Below are positions 42,701-57,700 of a stretch of 64,000 nt of DNA, one piece after another. The stretch's first letter is position 1. Every line of letters begins with the position of its first letter. Both the position numbers and the translations under genes were made by a program. The notes beneath the pieces are model-generated. The model had not been told where the DNA came from, made no database searches, and saw nothing but the letters and a program-made list of their open reading frames with translations. The stretch is from NCBI GenBank assembly GCA_034336665.1, contig CM067592.1, forward strand, positions 35,157,889-35,221,888, written 5' to 3'. Source of the stretch: Luscinia megarhynchos. Lineage: Eukaryota > Chordata > Aves > Passeriformes > Turdidae.

Positions 42701-45700
42701 AACTATTACCTAACTGCTAATCTTGAGACATATAGAGAGGTCCTAAGGATGAATAACAAAGGAAACTTTGCAGAAAGCTGCTCAAACATAGACAAACATG
42801 ACTAATTGCCCATGTTCTGTGGCTCCTTGGTAAAATAAGCTACAGAAGACTGCACCTCTCATGGAAGTCCTCTGAGCTCTATGGCAGCTCTTAGCAAAGC
42901 ATCTGAAGTGCCCTTAATTGTTTGTGTTCTTAATGCAGAGCCTCTTGAATACATTCATTTTTAATAGAGAACTTGAGTGTGAGGCCCATCAAAGAATAAC
43001 AAAACTACATCATTCACTGGTTCTTGCTGCTGTAATGATTGTCTTTTGATTTATTTGCAAATGACTAGCTCGTCAGACCCCTGACTGAAGTGCTACCCTC
43101 CTTTCTGAAGTATCAATAAAAAATAACATGAAGCAATTCAGCTGCATTTTGTAAAATTAAGTTGAGCTGATGGATTTTTTTCATTTCGCTTGTGTAATTT
43201 TTTTGCCTCTGTTCCATTTAGTTAAGGACTTAAATGTTTTGACCTAACCATTGCCAAACTCAAGTGTTTGTACTTAAGTTTGTCTTGCTCACTTGTTAAA
43301 GTGAATTCTTAACATAATGACTAAGAACAAAGCAACCAGACTAGTTACTAAAGATGATACTCATTTAAATAAGACATTTTACTACGGACTTAATCTTGTG
43401 AATTTTGTTTTTCTTCTGCATTATTAGAAAAAAGTATTTTTTCACATCTAAGTAAAAATTTTCCTTTACAATAGTCTATTCCAGATAATTTTGCATTTTC
43501 ATAGCCTGTCCTTTCCAAAGCTCCACACAAGGTATCATACCTAAATCACTACAATTTCTTGAAAACTACAGATTTTTGCAATGAAATTAAAAGGAAGTAT
43601 AATACAAGTATCCAAATTCTGTTTCACAGCATAACAAACACTCATGTATTTTAGCTCTAATGCAAGAAGCCCTAGCTTATGGGAACCAGCAGTTTAACTT
43701 CTGAGTGAAGAATACAAAGCTCCTCTGAGGAGAACTAGTTAATCCCCTTTTAGCTTCAGAGGTTTGACAGGAGTAATTTTGGGTTTGCTCCAACCAGTGT
43801 CTACCAATATATATCCCAGTAGTAACTTCAGCTATAGCATCCATGGTGCTTTAAGACAAAAATTAAATCTTGCAGCACATTAATTTAAGCAATTACTTGC
43901 GCTGCAAAGCTGTCCCATTATTATTGCTGAGACTCAAAGCTTTACAGATTTTATTTTACAAAGCAATGCTTAGCAAAAAATGTCCATTTTATGTCAGAAA
44001 CTTGTTATTCTTTCCTGCACTGAACTTCCAGTATCACAAAGTCAGATCAGATCTGAAAGCACTCTCTCACCAGTTCTGAACGATGGGTTTATATATTCTT
44101 ATTTATAACATTTTTATTTATGCTATTATTTTGATGAAATTTTGAAAACCAAATTTGCAATAAATTCAGGAAAATACAGCTTAAGAACAACATGATTAAA
44201 AGTAAAGCAAAAAAAACCAAAGTTCTGATAATACCAAAGATAATACCTAATTCATTCCCTTCAAGCAAAAGAATCGGAGAATCAGCCTTTAAGGCACAGA
44301 AATGAATATACTGTTAAAACACATTCACAAAAGCTTAGAAGGTAAGTCTTAAGCACTCTGCCTCTGCTTACACTTTCAAGACTTAGAAAGCCAAGTACAA
44401 CACAGAATTCCTCCTGGAAGGACAAAATGGACTTCCTGCCATTTACAGCATGTAACACAGTAATCCACTGGGGAGAAAAGGTCAGTGTTGCACTTTTGGT
44501 CATTACTGAATCATTTGAGATTATCTGTGGTGGAGATGAGAAGAAAATCGAAGCCTATGAGAATGCTGCAAATGGCTTGACCTCAGCCCAGTTTTCATCT
44601 CCATCTGTCTGTACGGCATGTGAATAAAAGCCCTCCTTATGGGGCATGCTTGGCCATTTTTTTTAATCCCTGCTGCAAGCCAGAAATTCTAATACCCTAA
44701 GACTTGTGAAATGCAGTAAGAGACAGAATATTTTAGTCTTGTGCTGAAGTATAATATCTGTTTAGTGTTTTAACTTTTCCAACAGAATCATTGAAACAAG
44801 CAGCGCACTTAAATGACAAAGCTTTTATTTTTTTTGTGATCAAGATCTTCAAAAACAACAAAAAGCAATTACAGAAAAAGACGTATTTCACTGTGCTTAA
44901 CTTTCTGCATGCTTTGTTAGTACTTGCTATGGCAAGACTCTAGCACATCCAAATTTTTTTTGCTAAGAATTCAGGGGATGAGGAGATGTTGGAGTTATAA
45001 TTAAACCTCAAAACTTAAACACTCAAAAGCTTCAAATGATTAAGGCTAGCATTCTGTGAACTTTGCTATTCATGAGTTATTGAATCCAGGTTGAGCACAG
45101 AGATATGCATATATTATGAATGCCCTTTTATTTAAAATTAATACACTACATTCATTTTGGCAATGGCTGCAAAAGAAAAAAAAAAATAAAAATAAAGGCA
45201 ACATGCCATTTAAAAGTTTAGGTCTCCATAGTCTATCAATGTCAAACAACAGCGTGTCAAGCTAAGATTCAATTCAGGTAAGTGCCACTGCCAAATTTTC
45301 TTGTTCCCAGACGTGCTTTAAGATTATTTTATTGCTTAAAATTTAATTTGTTCCAACTTGCGTTTCCATGACAACGTTGGCTAACCCTGCAAATCATTTA
45401 GGTAATTGGATATCTTATCTTTCTATTGCTCTCAAATCCAATGATTCTGGAAGAACTGCAGCAGCCAATCAAATTTACAGGCCTCCTGAGTAATAGACTT
45501 GCACAAGTAGCCACATCCATCTCCCCTTTACTGCCGTATTAACCAACCCGTGACAAACTGTGGAAGTCGACCTTCCAACTGTATTTTAAATTATAAACAC
45601 TGTCATCACTAATACTCTCACCAATAGGAAGGAATGGAAAGGTTTATCCTCAACAGATACTTGATATTCAATCTGACAAGAAGCATTGGGTAGCATTCAT

Positions 45701-48700
45701 TTCAGCAACAGAAATAATTTCTCTATTTCGGGCATGAACTTCAGTTTAGCACGACATATAATTAATAAACACAGTTTTCCTTCTGCCCCACATTTGGACT
45801 ACTCATTTTAATTGTGAGATCACCCAAAGGATGATATTAAAATCCCAGAAGACTGGGATGAAAAATCTTTAGCAATGAAAAAAACCAAAACACCACCATA
45901 TCGCAAGTGGGAGTGGGGAAAGCAAGAAGCAGCAAAAATATTAACGGAATAAAAATTAAAAATTATAAAGCCACAGAATGCTACATAGTTTCCAAAGCGA
46001 AATTAAAGGGATTTAATGCCTAAAGGACCTAAACTACTTCTATCTGAATCCTCTTAGATGTTCGTTTAAATTACAGAAAGGTCACATTAAATTAAACATA
46101 AGCTATATATGATGCACAAGGCAACAGCTACACTTGCCAAATATCTACTACAGATTTGGATCCCATTCAAGTGTAAAGTGACTGGATATATTTCAGATGT
46201 CTAATTTCAATGCTTTATAATAATAGAGAGAAGCTGTAACTCTCAATGAAGCACTGTACACAACTGCCCATCCCATTTACAGCTGTAAATCCTGTTGAAA
46301 CAAAGCCATCTGGCAACACAGACTGTTGTCAGGATGTCGAAGTGCTCCTTTCACATATCTTCACTATGTCAAGACTCTTCTCTAAACTTGGCTAAAGAGG
46401 GCAGTTACCACATTTCTCCTTTAATCTAACTTCAGCCCATCTTGCTTAAGCACTCAAAACTACAAAAGGTGTGTTTATCTAAATTTTAGTTCCATTGTTT
46501 AGTTTCCAAGCCTAAGCTAACCTTAAATACACACAGAGGTATTTAAATCTCCTAAGTGAGCATACAGCTTTGTTTTACTTTCAAGCTGTTTTCCAGGACA
46601 CAGAGTTCCCACTTTTATTTAGATTCCAAGAGATGCTGAGCGAATCAAAGGCTGACTCCAATCCAGAGGAGGTCTTTGCCACCTTTGCCTGCCGGGACAT
46701 TACTTTGAACCACACTGCAGAGACCTAGAGACCTGCCAAACATCTCAACAATGAGTCAGGCAGACAACGTTTCTGTAATACAAAGTGGGAAAGGACCAGC
46801 TTAGTAGACCACTACATCAGGGAGCTAAATAAACTCACCCAGTAGGAGAACAGACCAAAGTATCAGGAGAACCACGATGGGAGCAGAGGTTTTTGGGAGA
46901 AACATAAGCTATCAATGAGTTCCCTTCTCATCTGACTACACTCCAAAGAGTTGTTATGGTGCTCTGTAAGTACCATGGTCTCCAAAATTATCCAGCACAC
47001 CTTGCAGTATTATCTTTAAGGTCACTTAGAACTTGATTTATTCTGGACAACAGAGCAACACTGCACTACACAGTAACAAGGAGGAGACATACAGAACAGA
47101 AAGATAAAAGAGCATAAAAAGTATAACTAACTGCTACACTAATACCAGGAAAGGGCACCAGTGGCTCTTAATTCAGTTTAGGATGTTATTTTAAAACTGC
47201 TTCCTATTTTGCTCTCACTCCCATAAGCCACATTGGAATTTCTGCAAATATCTTTTCAGTACTTGTTACACTGAGCCACTTGATTGGGATGGCAATAGAA
47301 AGTCAAAGCTTTTACACTGCTAAAGAAGTACCTGGAATAACAGTTTCTAAAAAATTAGAGCATTAAGCTCCTCAAACCAAGGATATACATTTACAGCATG
47401 CAAATCAATAACAAAGAGCAGTAGGACTGTAAGAGCAGTAGGACTAGAATTTATTTACTAGAACAATAAAAATGCCATCTAACAAAAGAGAAATATTAAG
47501 ACAATTATTGGGGGGAAAAAGCAATTACTATGCTACAATCAGACTTTAGAAATAACTACCAAATTAAGTATACCAGCAAAGTCATGAGTACTACTCTACT
47601 TTAAATGTAGTTTCACCATTTTAAAATACTTAGTATACTCACAGCTCAGTTTCAAAAATCTATCAAGTCAGAAAAGCAATTTAAACACGTATTCATATCA
47701 ATGATTCAGGTGCCATCAGGTGACTCACTCACTAATGATTAACAAGTTAAAAGGACTGACAATTCCTTTAGAAGTTACCAGTGGAACTACCCACCACATA
47801 GGATTTCGAAGGAAGGTGAACATAATGGATTACTTTCACTGCGTAGGGAAAATGTTCACAAATCTTTCACCAAGACTTTGGCAACATGACAGTAAATTCC
47901 TTACCCATTTTATTATTTTTTTATGTATTCTGTTGCTTATAGAATAGAAACAAGAACAGAATAGCAAAAATTTAAATTGCATTCTAATAAACAAGAGTGA
48001 ATTGAATCTGCCCAAATAGAAACAAATTTGATTAAGACTGAAATCACTGCATTTATAATGACTGGGAAAGGAAGGAAATGAAAACCAAGTAAAACTTCAG
48101 AAAAGCACATCCCAACTGGTATGGTCAGCTTTATAGGCCCTACTACTGACAAGGGAGATCAGATGGCATTATGGGGAGACAACATTTTCTTTTTGAAACA
48201 ATATTAATGACATGGATGACGTATGGAGGTGGAAGGGAGAAAGTGAAAATGGGAAGGGTGGAATTGCACCAAGACTACATCCCAGATTCTTTACCAACTT
48301 CACACCAACAGGAAAGCATACATGAAGTGGAAACTAAATCCAGTGAGGCTGTATAAACATATACAGAACAAGAGCATATATACCAGTAACAAGAAGTAAC
48401 TAAAGTAAAGCTTCTGCTTACAGATTGGAATAGTCAGGTTTGATCACCTCATTTAGAAGTGGGAAGATACGGTCAAGGGACACCAAGAAGCCAGAAAGTC
48501 TGTGCTTTTTTACATGAATCTTACCTATATTAGAATCATTACAAATAATTTATTGTAAATTACTAGTTATATAAGGTCAAAACTGCATCTTAAACTGAAA
48601 CCTTGGAATTTTAGCTTTTATATCTTTCAAATCCTGTACTACTTTAGCGCAAAACTCTAAACTCTATATGGAGTGTCAGTTATTGCCTTCACATTTTGGT

Positions 48701-51700
48701 CAGACAAAACAATTCCTCTAGGCCTGAAAGTCAAGGATATCTATTGCCTCAGGCCCTGAAAAGTATAAACGAAAGTGAGTTGGGGTGAGGAGGAGAGCAA
48801 ACTGGGCACATATGACTTAATTAACTGAAGCTGTAATTGGACAATTAACCTCTGATATGTAAACGGACTAAACTTATGTCTCTCTGAAAAACTTGTGACC
48901 ATGGTCCATCTGGGGTGTAGCCCCTCCGGGAGGCTTCTGACTGCCCAAGGTACACCTATTGAAGGCCTTTAATAAATACCCACTTTTATTCTCTTAATCT
49001 TGTCTAGCCCCTACTCTAAGGAGCCACTCCAAGGGAAAGCTCCATGCAAAATATCTTCATATTGACTAGATCTGATGAAATACAAAAAGCACATTAGTGA
49101 AGACTGGGCAGCTAGTGGATACATTGCAGAATCTCAAAAGACAAACAGATAGGCAACGGAGAGGACAGTGCCTAACAAAACACAGCAAACGAAACAGCAG
49201 AGAACTCCAGCTCAATTACTCAATTTTAGGCATTAAAAAGCCTCTTCTCCACAAAAATTTAAGTGAAACAGATAAAAAAACCCACACAGCTCAAATATTT
49301 TTCAGCAGAAAATATCAGAATTATGCAAAGTCCAAAAAGGTAAAGCAATTACAGATAAGAGAGGCAGATGATGTTAACATCTTTGGTAAGAATCTGACAG
49401 TCATAGGTAGAATTATTAGAAGCAACACTAGCAGCACAGCAAAAACTTCATGGGAACAAGGACAAAACTGCTTGATTATTAAACCATGTATGGACAAAAT
49501 CAGTTGGGTGGTTTTATTTTAAACTAAGAAGTTCTGCATTCATCATAGGTCCAGTATTTTTCAGTGTTTCCCACTAACAAGCATAAAGATCTCTTCATTT
49601 ACCCTAATCCTCAATTTGCAAAGAGTTTCAAGCTGAGAAAGACAGAATATGCTGGAGAATAGCTTCAGAACACACTTTACAGTGAATGGAAAAATGGACT
49701 GAAAAGCAAAAAGGACCGGGATAAAGGCCCATAGCTGCCTAGACAGGAACATAAAAGAAAAGGAAATAATGGACCTCAGGAATGAATCTCTCGGTCACAG
49801 AGGATCAGAAGTTGAACATAAGTCAATAGCAGACTGTTGCAGAAAAGGCTGCCACCGCAGTAAGCCGTATTCTGAGCAAACCTTCTGTGCCACTCAGCAC
49901 GGCATTTCCTCCCCTGGAGTACTGTACTTCAGCTGGGCAGCACCATTCAGAGAATGAACACTCGACTTCAGAGGTATGCAGCACAACTCTGGAAGGCAGG
50001 GGAATGATTTGCTCTCCTTTTTTAGGGTGAAGCAAATGCACAGTAAATAGCTGAAGCTACAACAGAAAAGACTGAAATTGTAACTGAAGAAGCTCTTCAG
50101 CAGCAAGGACATAAAAGCAATCTGCTACCTGGAGAGTTTGAGGGTTGCCACTGCTGTTGAAGTCCTGCTGACAGATAGAACAAACATCCTATCAGCAATG
50201 ACACTGGTATAGCTGATCCTGCTCGGAGGACACAGGGAGGCGCTAGGTTCCTGCTAGTTATGTGATTCTAGAGCTCATATTTCATTTGGAAGGAACAACC
50301 TAAAAGCTTTCCATAGGTCTTGGTGAAAATTTTGCATTTGTTTAACTGACAATTTACAGTCAATGTTTGAGGCTATAGACAGCTGGCCTAGTTTACCATC
50401 CAGAAAGTAATGGCTGGAAATCTCATAACTACTTACAACAATAGCAATTTAGAATGACCTTAAACTTTAAAGAAAGATTAATGCTTTATTTTTTAACAAA
50501 ACAAAAAACTTTGTTGTAAATAGAAACTGTTGGAAAAAAAAGACAAAAGAATGATCTTTCTGTAAGTCATTTTTCCCAAGAAAGTATAGGGCTTTCATCC
50601 CTTCTCCCCAGCTTAATTCAAACTTCTATACTTAAAGCTGAGATCATCACATCTTGAAGCAGAGCATGGCATTTCAAGGGGTTTAGAACACTTAAAAAAC
50701 AAATTTATAAATAGATGGATTTTCACAAACCATATAGCCCACCCAGTTTCAGATGTCCTTTCTTTTTCTTCAGCTAACAAAAGCAGGTTCTCATAGACTT
50801 AATATCTTATCAAGATGCAGCTCAGCAAGCATATCCATTCTTGCTCCCATTCTCCAAAATGAAAGCTATCTTTTGTTTTTTGCTTGCTAATCCATAGAAG
50901 CCTTTAAAATGGCACAAATAGAGATGGCAGCATTTTGTTCTCTAAATCAATTTTATCCTCAGCCATCAACTAGATGTTCCAGCACACAGAAAGATCAGCC
51001 CTTCCCTTCTAATTCAAAAATCCATACTACCATTGCCCTTGCAAACTGCTAAACAAGCAGTATCGGCAATGCACTTGTGTTCTATAATATATTTACTGCA
51101 AATCCCAACGGCTTGCCTCCTAATGCAGTTTTCTATTGTGTCTGTTCTTGTCAATACAGTGACTGGTCACCTTACAAGTAAGTTACTTTGACCAGCTGTT
51201 TACACAAACATCAAAAAGGTTGAAGACAAAGGAAAAAAGAGAAACAGGACAGGAAAAAGAGAACATCCATGTTGCTGAGGGAGGAGAAAAAAAATAAAAT
51301 CCTAAAACCCAAACAAACTAAGAAGCCTTAAACCAAAACACAAATTAACCTCAGCTTTCTCTTTTGTCATCACATAGCCAAAAAAGTTAGTTAGCTCATC
51401 AGATCATGTAAGAAGTACAAAATACTTGCAGGTGGACAGCCCTGACACAAAGCTTACCTTATACCACCCAAACAACTTTAATCTGTAATTTAATCATCAG
51501 TGCTACTTTGTTCACAAAGAGCAAATTTCTGAAGAACATAAAGAAAAGTTGGGAGCAACTTAGCCAATCCCGAATTAGTGACTAGGCTCTCCTAATACAT
51601 TCTGCAATTTCTCATTAGACACAGATTATTATCATCATATAAAAAATTCATGGACACACATCAAACACATTCATTTGCCTGTACTGATTTCCCCATACCA

Positions 51701-54700
51701 GAAGTGTATTTTATAAGTAGGCTTGCTAACAACTGAAGTAAGACTCAACACTCAGAACAAAAGAAATCCAAACAGCCCACCCTGATGCTGTCAAGATTCA
51801 TATAAACCTATGGAAACAATATTAAAATATCTAACTTGAAAATATAATCAAAATACTTTCAAGTGAAATTGGAAGAAAAAAAGACTTATAGCATTATTTC
51901 ACAGGGTTGCAGTATTTTAAGTTTTTGTTTTGTGGGAGGTTTTTGTTTGTTTGTACAGCACTAGTGTTTCTTTCTTAAAAGAGACAACCTCAGAAAATAA
52001 CTGATTTTTAAGTCTAATCTGATTTAATTAGAGTTCGGTTAAGATTAAACTCAATTTCAGCAAGCTCTAATCGACTTTGCAATCACCTCCAGCACTATGC
52101 CAGAAACAGTTCACTGGTGGAGTTTCACAGGGGCCTTTGCTGCAATCTGTTTTACTAATATGATCAGCAGCACAGCCTGGAAAAGACAGCAACTAGCAAG
52201 TAAGAAAACTTGCTCCATAAAAGAATGGGAGAGAAAGTAAATACAAAGGTTGCAAGGAAATGGAATACATTATTTTATCCATAAGAAAGTGAAAGTAATG
52301 GTTAACGAATTGCAAAGAGACCTTACAAGAGTAAATGGGCAATTAAACAATTATACATAAAATTTACATTAAATTGTACATAATATTTTCACACACTAGG
52401 AGTAGACATCCCTAGCTGTGTAAAATGATGGCTCCTGAGCTTACAATTATCATTCATGAGCAAGAACTCAAATGTGAAAGGAGTTTCCAGCAGTTCAGCA
52501 TTTCATGGCAGTCAAAAGGTAAAACTTGGAAATTTTACTGAAGAATAAAAAGGAAGAAGACAAACAAAAAACATCCAGAAAACAAAAAAAGACAGTAACA
52601 CTGGTTGACCAGCATCCTGAAAAGTGCATATAGTTCTAGTTTCCTAATTTCAAAAGTCTAAGTTAAAAATTAAAAAAGATTGAGTGAAAAGCAAGGAAAG
52701 TGCTCAAAGAAAGCTACACTACTGTTTAAACTGGGACTGCCCAACCTGAAAAGGAGTCCACACAGATGGGCTGCAAGAGGTATTAATCTTTTGACTCCAC
52801 TGAAGATGCAGCACCAACAGTTTCTGTCCTGAAAAGCTGTGGCCATCAAATAAAGACAGTGGAAACTAGATTCAAAGCAAACAAAAGTGGGGCATTGTCC
52901 AAAGTCGGGAACAACTTCCTCCCCACAATAGCACAGCAATGGTGGAAACACACTAGAAAGCAATTTCGCAGCGGAGGGCTCTTGAAAACAAGCTGAATAT
53001 GCATCAGCCCCACACTCACAGTGCTGATGAAGGCTACATCTCATGTGAGGACATAGGAGAATGATTGTAACCAACTGGCTGATTGAAAATAGTTTCCTTT
53101 TCTGTTCCCCTTGTTTGGCAAAGAAGAAAGATGTTGCTAAACTGGAGCAAGTCTCCAAGCGTCACCATTAAGATGACCAGGCAATCAGAGCACACATCAT
53201 ACCAGGGAGAAAATAGATTTGATCAGCTTCAGGAAGAAGGGGATTAATGGGAGAGGAGACCCCACTTCTGACAAAGAAGCGATTATGGAGGGGACTATGT
53301 CACAATAGAACAAAAGGCACACAGTGGTTACTAGTGCGGAAAGGCAAACTCTCAGTTGGTGAAGGATAAAATTCTGCACAGCAAGGGCAGGTCAAACGCT
53401 AGAAAGTGTTGCCCCGACACGTCATGCAATATTACCTCCAGAAAACTGTTTTAAGTAGAAATTTGATACTTCCATGAACACAGCTCGAAAACTCAGCTTG
53501 ACTATGGGACCAGCTTGCAAGAACTTTTAAAAGCCATAGCCTCCTAGTTATGATAAGGACTAATCTGTTAAACTAGCTGTTTTGACAATTAAACGTTGAC
53601 AAAATTATTAATTCTCCCTGCCTTTGTGTTTCCCCTGAGAGGAACTATGTAAGCAACTGTTGTCCAAATACCTACACTCAAGAATCCAACTTTAGAAATG
53701 TGATGCAGAAAGTGACAATAGTAGTGTTCAATATAATTGCCATTAGGTATCTCTTAATATTACCTCAAGTGGAAAAGCAATTTCATTAGCTCCGTTCAAA
53801 GCTGTTATCATTTTTAAAGTAGGTACTATGCAGTCTTCTGAAAAGTGCCAGTTGATCCAAAATTCATTTTAAAGGCTTTTACTGTATGCCAATGGTGATC
53901 TATCAAGTCTAAAGGAACCTAATTTTCCATTCTGCACAGGAGATACTGCAATTTTAGCACTTTGCTGCAAACACTTAAGTAGAGAGGGACAAAGGGCAAC
54001 TCAAATGCTCAGCTTGATTTGGTATAACAACCAGCAGACGGAGGAAAACCATTAAGCTTTCTCCACAGAATCTGTTGTGACAAAAAGATACTGCACATTC
54101 ACAAAGCATCTCCATCTCCACTCTTACTCTTCCCTCCACCCCAAAAGTTACCAGGACATTTTTTTCCTTCCCCACAACTGAACAGATAGGCAGAGTACAT
54201 CAACAGACCTTGCAATGCAGGCTCCAGCAATGCAAGGGAAGTGTAACAACGTAGGTGGCAGGAATAGTGCTGCACTCTGGCTCTGTGAGGAACCTGAAAT
54301 CTGGCAGACTTAAGTCTAAAATGAGAGGTGATCAGGCACCATTTAACATATGTACTGTGTTTGCACTGTGACACACTTTTGAATTAAGTTCTATCTGAAG
54401 CTGACACAATAGATGGTATCTGACAACATGGTTATGTGAAAGTCACATGGAGATGTACTTCACAGTGCCCCAAATCTGTCAGATAACTCCTTCACAATAA
54501 TGTTGGCCTCGAGCTTGAAACATGGTTCAAAAGTCACGAAAGTTGAGGTAATTACTGTAGTCTTTTCTCCTCTTTCAAACCAGCAACTCTATTTGTGGTT
54601 GAAATGGCTAGGCTGCTGACACAACTGTATTCATTTAGAAACCAAATATTTGTAGAATAAGTACAGTTTTTTTCAGAGAAAAATACTGTCGCAATCAATT

Positions 54701-57700
54701 CTACCATTTTCTCTTTTAAATAAAAAATGTTTTTTGCGTGTCTTTTGTGGCTGTGCCAACTGCAAAATGCTCTTGAAACATTCACTGCACACCACCAAAA
54801 CCTTAAGGAGTTTTTCATTCCAATAATTAAAATGTAGGAAAAAAGAAGAAAATTAATTTATCTTTAAATCCCTTTCAACAGCAAAGCCATCCTACTCGAG
54901 AGCTGCAGAGAGCTAACTAAGCTCCTTAATTCCCTCCTGTTTAACCCTCTCCTGAAGACTGATGTTCTAATGAGATATCATTAGAAGACTTTGTCCTTTG
55001 CCATGAAGCATTAGAAATGATTCCACAGAACAGTCCAGGATAAAACAGACATGTTACTCCTGTACAACTGGTTAACACAATGCAGCTTTGGAGTCTGTAT
55101 ACCCCTCTACAACAGGCAAGCTACTGAATGACAGATCTGCCTCCAGGCAGGTCACAGAGATCAAAAAGACCCACCCAAAGAGAAGGAAACCTTGCCATAA
55201 ATGTTGGGATAGCAGAAACCCAGACGCTGTAGTAGTTTATAAGTCTAGCACATGGTTCAGCACTGATGATGGTTTTTTTCCTGTGGCTGCCTGCCAATGA
55301 ACAAAAGATAATCTTGCACCTAACCAATCTAGACATTAAATGCACAGGAAACCTTATCTTCTGACTTATGACAGAAGATGACAAGCAGAGTGGGCGAAAA
55401 TAAAGACACAGTGCCCTAGGAGCCAAGGGCAGCAAATCTAAGTACAGCAGGATTTTTAACACCCAACCAACTCTTCATCTTGGCACTAGCAGTTGATTCA
55501 TCTGCTTTGCCAGACACAGATGTCACATTGGGGAAAATCTCACTTGGACAGTATAACACAGAAAAGAAACTGAAGACCACACAACGTTCTTATTCATTCT
55601 GTGTTGACACATATGAAAACAACATCTAAATCAACCCACTTCTACCTAAACAAATCCTCAGGTGGTTGTTTCTGTTTCAGGAATGCAAAACTTGGTCCAT
55701 AACTATTCACCCTAAAATAATTTCTAAGAACATGAAATGTGCTCTTAAGAAAAAAAAATCTTTGGAATTCCTAAATTAAAGAAGTTTAAAAACCTATGCA
55801 GAAAAAGACGGAAACAAACAAAACCAAATCTAAACCAGACACAAATGTGTCAAAGGTATTATTTCTTGACCACTATCTATTCAGTCTGCAGGTTGAAACA
55901 CAGCAGCACCTCGATTTAAACACCCATCATGCAGTTAAACAGTGCAAAGGGTCTGAGTTAGATTTGTGAGGGAAGCCTTTCCATGGCCATTTCTGGACTT
56001 AAATGCAACATATTCAAGTTAAAAGCTCTGCCAGTACAGCATGTTTGTGTATGCAAAGTTCACCTCAGTTAGGTCTGTTTATAACAACTTTCAAGTACTG
56101 ACTAACTTTATTTTAGTTAAATTATAACAGATTACTAAATTAAATGAAGACAGAACTGCTGACACAAATCCATCAGTACAAGAACTCAAACTCATTTACA
56201 TGCAGGCCAACTGCAAGTACTTCATTTTATCTAAGTGACTGTACCTTAACAGCGATGTACACACCACACTCCATAAATAACCTCTGCTGCAATGTAATTT
56301 TGCTTTTCAAACAGCAGCCTAAGCAGTCCGAAGAGTTTCACACAGAGCAAGTACAGCATCCAAATAGGAGGAAGACCTTAAAAATGTTAAAGCTTGTTCA
56401 CTGGAAAGTTTCCCCATCACTGCATTTTCCAGTAACAAAGATGTTGTCAGAAATGACAATTTTCCATGTCCCCTGATGATGCCTCACTAGCATTTGGTTA
56501 TAAGCCATAAAGCAGGAATAATTTCAGCCTGTCAGGAGTCTAGCTAATGCCCAGTTTCCCCCTAGAGAGAATTCCTGTCAAACGTAATGAGAGCTCCAAA
56601 GGCCCTTTCTACAACATAATGAGCACTTAGGCCATGCTGGTGATCAGCCAGCAAAAAGCATCAATTTGAGCCTGGCTACACCCTTGGGGGTAGACGTCAC
56701 CAGTTAATAAGAATTATGATTACTATCTGTCAAAAGCCTCCTCAGAACTTATCGTTAGCAGTGGAAATTCAGAAGAATGTCATTGTTAGGCTTTTTTTTT
56801 TCTTTTTTCTTCCTGTAATCTACGGCCACCTACATACTGAACTGCAACACCATTTGGCATTCTCACTGCAGGCATCTAAATCAGTAGCCTTTAACATGAA
56901 GGTGCTACTTTTACCAGAAATTAGAATTACTTAACATGTAAAAGCATATTATCTGAGACTCACATCCAGAGAAACGTATTTATACCTTCAAAAGCCTATT
57001 CTTTTCTTAACACCACACTGAGCAAGTGTGCACTACTCCTTCTAACTACAGATATAATGCTCTGTCATAAATCTTAAAAGCTTGCGAAGTATCATTGCCT
57101 ACTGGGTACATAACTCTAATTGCCATACATACAGAACATTAAACCTTTATACATATGTTAAGGTCAAAGTGGAAACCTTAGTTCTCACCCACTTTAATCC
57201 TGTGGGATTAATTCATTTTACCTAAAATTAATTCCTAGTACACTAACTGAAATCACACATTCTCTTCAAAGACCTCCTGAAAATAACATCCATTTTGCAG
57301 CAAAGGAGCTTCCTATACATACACTGGTTTACTCACAGATTACAGTATGCCAAGAAGTTGTCGAAGGGAAAAAATACACAAAAAGTCTCGAAATCACAAA
57401 GCTATGAAAAGTTGCCTCATAGAAAAACTGACATTCCTCTAGAACACTAGCCACAAGAAAGTTAGTTAAGCTACAGTACAGAACTAAGTCAAATACTAAG
57501 CTTGCTCTTTCATCTGGTTGTCTGGTCCATTATTTAAAAAAAAAAAATTGGCATAATACAACTCCTTTTAACGGGATTTTGAATTGAAACAAGCATACCT
57601 GCAAAACCCTAAAGAATACCTATCAAGATTTGCAGACAGAAAGCTACCATGGAATTACAACGCCAGCTTGCCAAACATGATATTTTAGGGGAAAAAACAA

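Noticed and set aside
49097..49522. 141-codon plus ORF in intron 4
   Set aside because: Polar low-complexity translation with no family match, next to the solo LTR but without retroviral motifs.
52670..53158. 162-codon minus ORF in intron 4
   Set aside because: No recognisable domain, Cys/Leu/Phe-rich chance-like translation and no splice context. The DNA may be a decayed LINE but I could not fix its identity.
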